In this document: in pieces, positions 42,305 to 56,568 of the stretch
Layout: every line of letters begins with the position of its first letter
Numbering within the stretch: position 1 is the first letter of the stretch
Origin: Axinella damicornis
Taxonomy: Eukaryota; Porifera; Demospongiae; Axinellida; Axinellidae
DNA: 64,000 bases
Assembly (NCBI GenBank): GCA_963931865.1
Contig: OZ007510.1
Coordinates: 3,562,747 to 3,626,746 of the forward strand
Reading direction: 5' to 3'
Position numbers and translations under genes: made by a program
Notes under the pieces: generated by a model
Told to the model about the DNA's origin: nothing
The model's database searches: none
The model's input: the letters and a program-made list of their open reading frames with translations, nothing else

Positions 42305-45300
42305 ATGTTTAGCTTGGCTGATTTCGAGGCTCATGCGCGTGAGGCGGACGAGAACGCATGGAACTTCTACTCCTCTGGTGCAGATGTGGAGCAGACTCTC
42401 AGAGACAACGTGGAGGCTTTCAAAAGGTGACCTGTGCTTAGTCTCGCGTGGCTAATCGCCGCGGGAAGGGTCTGGGCCACGCGAGACTAACCTGTGCTGT
42501 GGCCAATATAATTTAAAGTGGTGTCATGCTGTGAGAGGTTAGCGGCTACCGAGACTATGTGTATGTGTCTGTGGCTTTCACACATTCTGCGGACATGCCG
42601 GACTACTTCCTCTTCCGGTGCATGGGAAAATAGGGACCCCCCGGGTTCACATTTTCCCAGGAGTATGGGGACCCCTTAGTGAAAACTAGAGGTGTTCATA
42701 GAACACATACCCCGCGCTGAACATCAGGCCAGGATGCATGCAGTGCAGCTACAATCAACGTGACATCTCTGCCTATGCGCAACGGCGAACAGGGCTGCTA
42801 TCGCATATACTGTGTTCGTGTATGGCCATATCCAAGGTGTGGGAGTGACCGCTTACCGTATATACTATATTGTGAAGCTGGAGAGGTGGGGCCAAATGTT
42901 ACGAATAATAGGAAATAGCTGGAAAAAAACAGCCGAAACAATAGCCATGATGTCTGTGAAGTGCATAGATCGAGAGAAAGCACTGTTTCCTAGCGGTCAT
43001 CTCGAAGCATGAAGTTTCCAAATGCACTGCGTGTCCTGTTCTTGAAGTCACGAAGAGGTGGAGCCAATGTTATGAATAGTTATGAAAAGTAGGAAATAGC
43101 CGAAATACAGCGAAACGGAGCGCCTTGACTTCAGTCAGGTACACATAGAGCAGTTTTTTGCTATTTGCTATTGTTTGACTCCATTTGGATGTTTTTTGAG
43201 GGTCTATGTGGCGAGATTTCAATTTTTTCCACCTGACAGACGACTGACTGACAGACGACTGACTGACAGACAAAACCGATTGCTTAACCCCGCTTCGCGC
43301 ATGCGCGCGCGGGGTAATGAGGACCCCCTCTATGACAGATGGTTAACAGTGGGAGAATGGGGAAGCAGCAATATTAGGTTGGAATTCAGGCCTCTCATAA
43401 CAGTTAATCACTAACCATGCAGTTATTATAATACAGCAATCAATTTTTGTCAATAGAAAATGTTAACACATTATATAGCTACATAATAGCGACGTTATCT
43501 TTGATGAGGATCTTCAATAACAAGCTGGTTGGAGCATCGATCCCTCTCCAGGTTACTAGAATGGTCATAGTGAGAGAGATCTATAGCTATAGTTACCGAG
43601 TCAGAATTGAGCATATAGCCCACTAACTAGCCTGAAAGACAGTGAGGAGGCCCAGTGAGTGAGTGGCCATTATTAGCTGCTACAAGCAGTGTCAGACTTA
43701 CTTCAAGTTCGACATAGAAGAGATCAGGAAACTTTGCACAGAAAAATTGGCTCTTTGTTGGATCAGAGGGCTTGCATTGTCCGACTTGCGCATTACAGCT
43801 ATCAGGGTATGTAGCAACTATCACGAGTGAAGGTTTTGACTGATATGATGATGACATTCCATCCATGCTCTACATGGATAAATGCTTTCGCAAACATACA
43901 TGCAGAGATGTTATTTGACAAAAACCATCCTACTGCAGAACTGTGGTACTTGATGCAACGTAAAACGATAATGATGAGGGTGTCCCCATTACCCAAAGGG
44001 GTAACCATTTTACCAGGGAAAATGGGGACCCGGGGTCCCCAACATTTTATGACACCAGGGTGCACTATGTTCACATCACTTCGAGTACGAAAGTAATACT
44101 ATCATGTGACAGGAAGTGACTGCTGACTTGTGTGGTGTAGGTCTGCCTCTTTCACTGATTCTGCTACTCCGATTTCATGACCTGAAACTGTCTGGAGCAC
44201 TGGACGGCTAAAGCCTCTGCCCCTGCCCCCAAAAAGGTGAAGAAGTCCCAGGAGGAAGCGCAAATGTAACAGCATGCAATTCCCAGCTCTTCCAACTTAC
44301 AAGGCAATGTAACTACTACCTCTGAGTCTTCTCAACACTCACTCTAGCTCGGAAAGACCTGCAAATTCTAAGGAATGCAAGTGTGCCACACGAGTCTTCA
44401 TGTAACCCATGTGTGGATTTAGCAGCCTGTTCTGATGCCCAGTATGAAGTTAAAGATGGCGTTCATGCAGTATTGTAATAGTATCTGTGTTCAAGTGATG
44501 GAAGCAACTGGACACCACAGAGAGACTGTCCCTGACTTCATGGTTTAATTCTTCCTGGTCATCCACTTCACCATTCCATCTCACCTGAATCTGGCTGTGA
44601 CTCTGCATCTGACGACCTTGACTTGGATACTGTCATCATTAACTGGAGATCAGAACGTTGATGTCCATTTCAAGCTAATTAATTGACAGTAGGTTGGTTC
44701 CTAGACCCTTCTGCGTTTCTTTTCCGGGGTGGACGTCGACCAAGGACAAGATTCAGACTGAAGAAGTGTTACTGTATGTGTATCTGTGCACAGGGATCCC
44801 GTTGACTCTAGCTGACTATAGGGTAGCTACATGCTCGGATTAGTTAAACAGCTGTTTCATGTGTCCATTGCCAAATTGTTGCAGAAAAAAAGTCTATTTC
44901 TGGCACCTTCCAAGACAGGCCTGTCAGCGAAAATCTTCCTTTCCTGTGTAGGATGCAATCAAAGTGGCAGCCTCTCAAGTGAAGCAGTTCAATGTGGTCC
45001 GTGCAGGTTAGAAAGATGGGTGGGGGGTCGTCCTGTTTCTGGGAAATTTAACTTTAACTTACCTTTGCAAGGTTGGTAACACTGCCAGCTGTACCTATTT
45101 ATATTGGTTATTGGTCCTGCAGAAGTAGGGTGATGGGTTGGGTACATATTAATATTAGGGCCAGGGCAGGTGCTGAATGTGAACTTCCTGCCGGACCGAT
45201 ATCCATGTCATTAGTTGTTTGGAAAAATGTAAGCAGATACAGACCGACATGAACTTGATAGAGTGATGCTGCAGCCTGTAGCTCTACTTGAGTTCGAGAT

Positions 45301-47237
45301 GCTGCACCCCCCTGCATCCATCTCTCTAACCTGGACCATGTTGAACTGCTTCACTTGAGAGCCTGCAACTTGACAGACCCGCCGTCTTGGAAGGTGCCAG
45401 AGCTGAGAGATAGACTATTCATCTGCTGGATTATTTGAGTTTGTATACTGGATGTCACATGATTACTCTTATACTTCCGTACTCGAAGTGATGTGGTGGT
45501 GTGAACATAGTGCACCCCTTTCTCTTCCTAGATATCGTCTACGGCCTCGCATGCTCCGAGATGTCTCTCAGTTGGACATGAAGGTAAAGCTCTTTGGGGA
45601 GTGGGTGGAGTTCCCCATCTGTGTAGCTCCCACTGGCATACATCGGTTAGTCCACCCTGAAGGAGAACTGGCAACTGCAAAAGGTAAAACATGGAAGAGT
45701 CAGGTTCGGAGCCACACATATAGCTTCTTACCTCTACCCCATCGTCACTAGTTTAACAGATGTGCAATACCACTCTAGATATGCTGTGTCTATAGAGTCA
45801 GAGGAGACAGGACACAACCACAAATTTTTGGATTATACGTGAACTCTTATTTAAGTGAAGGTCGTGTCTAGCCACCAGCAACAGTCTAGCCGCTATCCCC
45901 TCTCTGCCCGGCTGGTCACGCATACGAGTGTGTGACCTGCCAGATGGAGAGCTAGAGGGCTATAGCGGCTAGAACTTGCAAAGTTCATTTACTTGCTGTA
46001 AACAATCTACTTAAAGCTTCTATCACGAACATGCATACTTATAATTAGTATTTGTCAGATGACTGGCCATGCACTTTGTTACAAGTGGATCATAGCTATA
46101 GATGTCCATGTATATAGTAGGTGGGATGGTCTTTCACAGCTTGCGCAAAGATGGGCACTTGCATGGTGGTGAGTTCTCTCTCCAACTACACTGTGGAAGA
46201 CATCGCACAAGCAACTGATGGTGGACTCCAGTGGTCCCAACTGCATGCTGTCCGAGATATGGAGGTGAACAAGGAAATGATCCTGAGGGCAGAGAAGGCA
46301 GGATGCAAAGCCATTGTCATCACGGTGGATGCACCAGCCCTAGGCAACAGACCAAGACCTCATACGGTTCCCGAAGACATTGTACCGACCTACTTCCGTA
46401 ACATCTTACACCAACCTGTTCCTTCTGAAGTGAACAGAGAAATGTCAGATCAGATGGTTATTGCACAAGCTATCAGCAACCAATTTTGCCCTTGTCTTAC
46501 TTGGAAGACAATAGATTGGTTTCGGAGTATCACAAAGCTGCCTATCCTGCTGAAGGGTATTCTGACGGCAGAGGATGCTTTGGAGGCCCTGAAACATGAC
46601 ATACAGGGAATCATTGTGTCCAACCATGGTGGAAGACAACTGGATGGAGTACCAGCAACAGTGAGTGTGGTCTTGTCCAGTCCTGTGTTTGCAAGATTTG
46701 CAGGTCATGTTGCTTCCATTCCCCACAGATTGATGTCCTTCCTGAGGTGGTGCAGGCTGTGGGTGGGAAGATGGAGGTGTTCATGGATGGAGGGGTGAGG
46801 CAAGGGACTGATGTGCTAAAGGCACTTGCCATGGGGGCCAAGGCTGTCTTTGTTGGTAGACCAGTTCTCTGGGGACTTGCATACAAGGTGAGTGAACACA
46901 GTGAAGGTTATATCGTTGAACTTGCATGGCACTGTGGCCCAGCCCCATTCAGTGTGCAGTCCCAATCCGGGTATGTGGAGGCCAGTAGAACACTGTTTCA
47001 CAGCTCACTAGCGGTTGTACCATCCCTGCAGGGAAGTGAGGGAGTGGAGCAAGTGCTTCAGATCCTGAAGGACGAATTCAAACTGGCCATGATGCTCTCT
47101 GGTAGGTGATCACTCTATATTGGCTGTGTCTGCATTTGTCATGCGACAGTTTTTTGCTCCCAGGTTGTGCAAAGCTCTCTGACATCAAGCAAGATATGGT
47201 GGTGCATGAATCTCACTACAAACGTTCTAAATTGTAG
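42305..47237 (+). CDS. 2-hydroxyacid oxidase C, partly HAO2-like pocket
   Basis: Six exons: 42305-42426, 45532-45683, 46140-46660, 46729-46887, 47032-47101 and 47164-47237; all junctions keep phase. Catalytic Asp157 (ITVDAPALG), Lys230 (LPILLKGIL) and His254/Arg257 ([11 protein letters not shown]) are present. The pocket is altered: Tyr24 is Phe ([10 protein letters not shown]), Ala79 is Gly ([16 protein letters not shown], very like HAO2), Trp108 is Leu ([10 protein letters not shown]) and Tyr129 is His (SQLHAVRDM). The C-terminus is SKL, the canonical PTS1. Intron 1 is unusually long (3.1 kb) and full of repeats. It lies head-to-head with HAO-B. Its last two exons were copied to 48911-49186. 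Confidence 0.9.
42439..42489. mobile_element. 51-bp hairpin MITE, TAGYCTCG family, 9-bp TSD
   Basis: TAGTCTCGCGTGG at the left and CCACGCGAGACTA at the right. Exact flanking repeat ACCTGTGCT (42430-42438 and 42490-42498) is the target-site duplication. It begins 13 bp after HAO-C exon 1. Confidence 0.88.
42830..44060. repeat. Dispersed repeats in HAO-C intron 1
   Basis: Two related segments (about 42872-42945 and 43047-43125) share GAGGTGGRGCCAAATGTTA and TAGGAAATAGC. The stretch 42636-42690 (GGGACCCCCCGGGTTCACAT) resembles 43980-44045 (GGGGACCCGGGGTCCCCAAC). GACTGACTGACAGAC repeats lie at 43235-43270. No coding signal is seen. Confidence 0.55.
44891..45415. repeat. Inverted repeat with about 130-bp arms
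   Basis: CTGGCACCTTCCAAGAC at about 44898 and CTCTCAAGTGAAGCAGTTCA at about 44976 are mirrored by TGAACTGCTTCACTTGAGAG at about 45343 and GTCTTGGAAGGTGCCAG at about 45384. Arms also share the AGGTTAGA(A/G)AGATGG block. A GGTCCGGCAGGAAGTA-family copy sits inside the loop. Confidence 0.75.
45110..45210. mobile_element. MITE, GGTCCGGCAGGAAGTA family, copy 4
   Basis: TATTGGTCCTGCAGAAGTAG at the left and CTTCCTGCCGGACCGATATC at the right. The core GGGCCAGGGCAGGTGCTGAA matches copy 2 in reverse complement. In HAO-C intron 1. Confidence 0.7.
45889..45973. repeat. 85-bp hairpin with TCTAGCCGCTAT ends
   Basis: TCTAGCCGCTATCCCCTCTC then CCGGCTGGTCACGCATAC is mirrored by GTGTGTGACCTGCCAGATGG then AGAGGGCTATAGCGGCTAGA. 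A MITE-type palindrome in HAO-C intron 2. Confidence 0.7.
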
Positions 47238-47702
47238 CAGACAAGCACATTCTTGTTTTTGTGTGACTCAATTTAATTGTCTCATTCCAGCCTTATCAAA
47301 TCTGGGAATGGGACTGGGTAGTTTAACAGGTTCACGTGGGCTGATTGTTGTGTTTTCCGGATAGATTGTGCTCCGACTAGGCCTTACAAATTTTGCTTTT
47401 CATTTAACACTGCGGTTTGAAATTATTTTCCACAAGATTTAAAGACATAAAGTGCATTTCGACAGTATTGAAAATCAAATTATGGTATTTGCATCAATGA
47501 GGTTTTGTGTACTTGGTTTTATTGACACTACCCGGTACATGTGCTTATCTTTAAAGCCCACTACATATAAATTTCTTGGAAACGTACCGTCACATCCTGA
47601 TTAAGAGGATATGCAGTGAGCGAAACTGAAATATGTACCTATCTTGCTTTTTGTAGCTAAAATATTTCCATACTTTGCCAGCAGAATTTTCTTTTCTTTC
47701 AG

Positions 47703-48050
47703 CAACCTATTTTGCTCAAAATTATGCTGGCATAATTTATCAAGGCCTAGCTCCGACTCTATATCTAGACGTGGTTGATGGGCCGTTCGAAGAGGAGGAA
47801 GAAGAAGAGGCGGAGGAGGACCGCCCGGAGGTCTGCATGGCCCGGGGCCGGTTATTTCCTCTGGGCAAGGGATTTGTAGCCCGGGGTGAGGCACCTGCAC
47901 TGATCATGCTCAGCAGTTCACCTCAGAATGGTTCCTCTTGAGGTTGCATTCAGTGGCATAATTGCCGTGATTGTATCTGCTTGTAATACTGCTCTAGATT
48001 TGGTGAAGGACGAGTACACATTTGGTCCGGGAGAGGAATATGACTACTCT
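47703..48050 (+). pseudogene. Partial CHEK2 5' copy
   Basis: Encodes DVVDGPFEEEEEEEAEEDRP as in CHEK2 exon 1. Small indels change VWGRL to VCMARGRL; a second piece (about 47995-48045) encodes VKDEYTFGPGEEYDY. The FHA exon then breaks off into an ACTAAATCACCTGGACATTT repeat. No kinase exons follow. A broken duplicate of the true gene at 49382. Confidence 0.85.
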
Positions 48051-48450
48051 ATCACTAAATCACCTGGACATTTACTAAATCACCTGGACATCAATTTTAC
48101 TAAATCACCCGGACATTTACTAAATCACCTGGACATCACCTGAACATTTAGCAAATGACCTGGACATTTAGCAGGTGATTTAGTAAATATCTAGGTGATT
48201 AGTAAATGTCAAGGTGATTTATATCTAGGTGATTAGTAAATGTTGAGGTGATTTAGTAAATGTCTAGTCTAACAAGCTAGCCCTTCTCTTTCTCCAGCAC
48301 ACAATCACTTTCAGTTGATCCATGCTGGGGGAATTCGAGGGGCTAGCCCACTAGACTAGTAAAAGCCCAAGACATTTAGAAATGTCCAGGTCATTTTAGT
48401 AAAATAATGTCCAAGACATTAGCAAATTCCAGGTCATTTAGTAAATGTCC
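48046..48450. repeat. About 20-bp repeats in both orientations
   Basis: ACTAAATCACCTGGACATTT and its reverse complement alternate in imperfect form from about 48052 to 48270 and again at 48360-48445. They begin exactly where the CHEK2 fragment ends, marking a rearrangement point. Confidence 0.75.
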
Positions 48451-48523
48451 ACATCAAAGTCATGTCTTCATCTAAAAATTGGGTTTTGACACAAACGCTT
48501 AACGGCACCCCATATCCACATTG

Positions 48524-48627
48524 TCTCTGAGGGTATGTTCATTGTCGGCGCCTGAAGAGTAGAAATTCCATGTGTTTTTGTCCGGCCCGTCACGGGTGTG
48601 GACCTCGAAGTCGGCTAAGGTGAACAT
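48524..48627 (-). pseudogene. HAO exon-1 fragment
   Basis: Reads MFTLADFEVHTRDGPDKNTW then [17 protein letters not shown]. It stops matching HAO exon 1 after DNV, where a working copy continues EAFKR and a splice donor; a stop follows within six codons. It carries Phe at position 24 like HAO-B and HAO-C. Inverted relative to HAO-C. Confidence 0.8.
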
Positions 48628-48910
48628 CGACGTCGACTCAGTTATAGAAACCATATTATGAAGATATAGAAGAGGTGATAGCAAAGACAGACCCTCACAG
48701 GCCAGACCAGCGTTCACGGTGTTCATAGCTCCTAAGCGGATGGGGTTGTCACAATACTTCAACACACTTTTATAAACCTCCATCTGTGAGTGAGTGCCAC
48801 TGTGGAACAGAATGGGGCTGGCCTACAAACTATAGCGCTGTTGGGAGGAGAAAGGTGGCTCAGAGCCCTCCCCTTCCAAGTGTCAATCTGCATGCGTGGG
48901 TTTGACACTA

Positions 48911-49186
48911 GGCCAGTAGAGCACTGTTTCACTAGCAGTTGTAGCTACCACATCCCTGTACGTAGGGCAGTGAGGGGGTGGAGCAAATGCTTCAGATCCT
49001 GAAGGATGAATTCAAACTGGCCATGATGCTCTCAGGTAGGTGATCCATTTTATTGGCTGTTCCGTGTCATATATCTATTGCCGTGTCTGCACATGCAGCA
49101 ATTGATCATGCAATATTTTTTTGTTTCCAGGTTGTGCAAAGCTCTCTGACATCAAGCAAGAGATGGTGGTGCATGAATCTCACTAG
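48911..49186 (+). pseudogene. HAO exons 5-6 fragment
   Basis: Exon 5 reads [20 protein letters not shown] then MLSG with an intact donor. Exon 6 reads [17 protein letters not shown], then TAG replaces the Tyr codon, losing the terminal YKRSKL and its PTS1. Exons 1-4 are absent upstream. A duplicate of the HAO-C 3' end, not a gene. Confidence 0.85.
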
Positions 49187-49381
49187 AAAACGTTTTAGAT
49201 TGTAGCAGACAAGCACATTCGTGTGGAATGGATTGTGCTCCGAGATGGTGGTGCCAAACATAGATTGTAACATGGTAACAGACAAGCACACGCATTCAAT
49301 GTAATGGTCTCGTTCCTAGCCTTATCAAGTCTGGGAATGGGACTACCCAGTTTAAAAGTCCACGTGGGCTGATCGTCGTGC

Positions 49382-52825
<3,444 letters not shown>

Positions 52826-53468
52826 CAGGACAGTGGCAGACATGGCTGCATTTCAGGACTATCATGATATTAGTGTTGAGGTTCCGTATCAAATTCTTAT
52901 TCTGTATGTGGTTTGTGTTGTGCGTCTTGTACACTCGTCCAAGCAACAATAAAGATGAAGACACAAATTGAGTGGGTGGACATACGTAAGTAGTGCTAGA
53001 GTTTTGCAGTGGGTGTTTCCATTGCTAGGATGGCTCCTACAGGAGAGTGAAACATAATTAGAAATGAAATCAGGAATGCATAATGACAGAGTGGAACACA
53101 TTACATGTTCCTGAACGAAATTTGCTATACATTGGTAAGACCAGCATTACGGGTTTTGGATCAACACCAGAGGGTCAATGTTTACCAACTTTGTAGGCAT
53201 ATGCTGCATGCCTGGACGCTTCACAGATTGAGAATGGATGGCCATGTGCTACCTTTCCACATTATGTGTACAGCTCTGGACCTGTTTATGAACAGCCGTT
53301 ACCCCCTCACACATATGTCATAGTGGACTAGCTAAACAGCAGAGCAGGGTCCCTCTTGGGTTGAATTCTTATGTTGGTACAGGTGAAAGTATACACGTGA
53401 GGTGAAAAGTATATACATGAGCTGGTATGACTCCATTATCAATGCCATATTCTCACCTAGTTCTGCTG
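52826..53468. other. Convergent CHEK2/GNPAT gap
   Basis: A 643-bp interval. AATAAA at about 52949 (CAACAATAAAGATG) is a likely CHEK2 polyadenylation signal. No other gene is supported; a 72-codon plus-strand frame at 53105 has no recognised similarity. Confidence 0.6.
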
Positions 53469-54323
53469 CTAACTGTTCAGTTTCTCCTGATTGTCCACCT
53501 TGACCAGCCGGTCACGCCCCTCCACCTCACTGCACCATGGATAATAGAGCACAGGGAGGTGGATAGGAAACACTACATAGCTTAAGTACAGGACCCTTTG
53601 AAGCAAAGCGGGTTACCCCATTGATGTGCCGCCTCATGATATCTCCCTTAATTAAAGGATTTTAAGCATTTTTAAGCATACCTGGCCCTAGTGCAAGGAC
53701 TTAAGGATGTGGTGTCAAAGTTTTGAAGTTTCTAGCTTTTAATCTAAGGCAAGTTAGAGGGGTTATTGTTGGAGCTATCAAATGAACCGATTTTCAAAGT
53801 TAAAAGTGAATTACTAACACATGTCTAGAGAATCCAACTACATCTGACCATAAAGCAAGACCAAGGAACCTTTGTGCCAAGTTTCATCCTTTTCTACCAA
53901 ATAATGACATAGAACTGGGGATAAAAGTCAATGGTAACCCGCTTTGAATGGCGTTTAATTCCTATCCAACTCCCTGTGCTCTATTATCCATGACTGCACA
54001 CAGAACAAGAAGTTGGTTAGGCCCCTACCACACACACCTTATCCCATAGCTGTCCTACCTACCTGCTGGGTTGGTGGATGAGTCCTGCTTGCGTGAGGGA
54101 GGCCAGAGCATTTCTGACCATGTCCAAGGAGAGAGTCTCATACATGTGCACGATACCTGCATGGATAAAAAAAACACTGCTTAGGCCTGGAAATGAGATT
54201 ACCAGATTACCAGATTCCATATCTGCATGATACACATTTTTTTTCTAGAGATTAATTTTTCTTTTTGGGGGGAAAATGGTTGTGTTGGGAGGATTCTAAT
54301 GGGTAAATATTAATATTGCCAGT

Positions 54324-54361
<38 letters not shown>

Positions 54362-54389
54362 GGGGGGGATTTCAAATTTAGGGGGGAAT

Positions 54390-54425
<36 letters not shown>

Positions 54426-55891
54426 GGCCCTGGAAAAAAACACTGGGCCTAAGTTTGTGGTCTAGGAATGGGACCAGTGTTCACCTGTGTGTAGACACTT
54501 GGCGGCCAGCAGCTGTGCACCTCTGACGGTAGCATTGAGCGGCTGCACTCCACCAGCAAATGCGATGAGGTGCTGACACACAACCTAATGGGGAAAACCC
54601 TGTATTAATTGGTTCTGTGGGTGAATTATATGAAGGGGATTTGAGGGTGTGACGGGGTGTGGAGTGTGACGTGGTGGTGTGAGAGTGTGAGGGTGTGTGA
54701 GGGTTGTAAGTGAGGGTGTGTGAAGGGCGAGCGAGAGTATGAGGAGTGAGTAGGGGGTGAGAAGGATGTGGGGGGTGTGAAGGTTGCTCACCCAGATGCC
54801 TGCCACAAATGGGAGGAGGAGGTTTCTGAGAAAGAGAAAGTGTTGTTCCTTGTGGCAGTTCAGTGAGATCTCTCTACGCTCGAACACCTGGAGTAGTCCC
54901 CTGTCCAGCAGCGCGCGGAGGGTATCTGAAAACAGCTGCAGGGACAAATGAAGCATAGATATACAGGCTGAATTCCTCTGTATATGGGAGGCAGTATACG
55001 GAGGGAGGATACTTGCACTGTGGTATACATATACATACCTAGTATGCAATTCCAGTATGCTGAATAAGTATACCCGTATACGGAGTGTATAACTATTGGG
55101 ACTATGCAGCCAGTATACAGAGGCACAAGGATTGGTTTAGACCTGGACATGGAGGCAAGCAACTCTCATACATGTAGTTACTACCAGTGACACTCAGGGT
55201 GCAGCTGAATATGTCAATGCCAGTTGCCAGCACTAGGTTCAGCGTGGAGTGTGTACCTCTGTGGTCGTCTTCAGGGGCAGCACAAACTCCCTGGCCATAG
55301 CACAGTGGAGGGCAGAGAACCTCCTCTGAACCACGCCTGCAAGAATCGAATACAGTCATGTCTGCCCGCACCGAACCAGAACACGCATGAACATGCACGT
55401 CTGCACACACACATTGTCTTGTTCACAGACCCTGCTGTCCAATGCATATGCAGTATGTGTAAAACACACATTACACACCACATGCCCACTACCACACACA
55501 CCTTCACCCACACTACACACGCCCACACACACTACACACACATCGCTACCTGTGCTGCAGGGCATGTCACCAGGGAGACTGAGAGCCAGCATGGCCTCAG
55601 GTACAAACAGGTGGAGTAGCTGGTTCCTGTAGTGGGCCAGCATCAGGTGGACCAAGGCGATCTCTGTTATCAGTTCATAGTTAGACTTCTCCAGTTTCAT
55701 TTTGACAGCTTCTTGTATTGTGTGGTGTCTGGACACCCCTGGTAATTTACTGTGCAAATGCCCAGTCTGAGGCTTTACACAGTTATCATCAGTGACTTCT
55801 AATGATCTAGAAAGCATTTTCAAGCTCGATTCAACAACACTACTGGTGTTTTCTGCTTGTCATGTGTGTGTGTGATGTGTGATGTGTGTGT

Positions 55892-55922
<31 letters not shown>

Positions 55923-56517
55923 GGGAGTGTGTGCATATTGACATGGGGAGGCAGTGAAGGCTGTTTTCAGTGGAGGCACATGATGAGATCTTGATCTACC
56001 TCCTTGCGTCCATTGTACCGTGCCTCCATAGAGGATCACCTCATCTTTCAACCACTCCACCCTCGACAACAAGTCACCTGATAGGTTGACAGGAAAGCAT
56101 CCGCTCTCAATTACTAACAGGATTAGTGAACCTATGCCCTCTCACCAAGGGGAATTCCCCCTGTGTTCTGCAGGACGGTGGCAGCAATCATGGCAGAAGG
56201 ATAGATTCGCATGCCCTGGTGGGTACGGTCCAGGAGCATGTGACCCAGCTTCAGCACCAGCTGACGCTCTCCTGGAAACACCATGGCTGCGTCTCTGTGG
56301 AAAATACACAGGTGTAAAAGTGTATAGGTCTATGAGATGGGGTGTATCTTACTTCGGGAAGAGGGAGTGGGGCACTCGGCTGATGCCATGGGCCTGGCAG
56401 ACCGCATGGAGGGAGATCGGAGAGTGTAGGTGCATGAAGATAGAGCCATAGCGCTCGGATAGGATGGAGCGAGCCTTAAACAGACCCTGATGTAGATGTT
56501 TGCATGTGTATGTGTGT

Positions 56518-56568
<51 letters not shown>

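Noticed and set aside
43105..43320. Possible further HAO or other gene in HAO-C intron 1
   Set aside because: Only dispersed repeats and short frames; no HAO similarity between exons 1 and 2.
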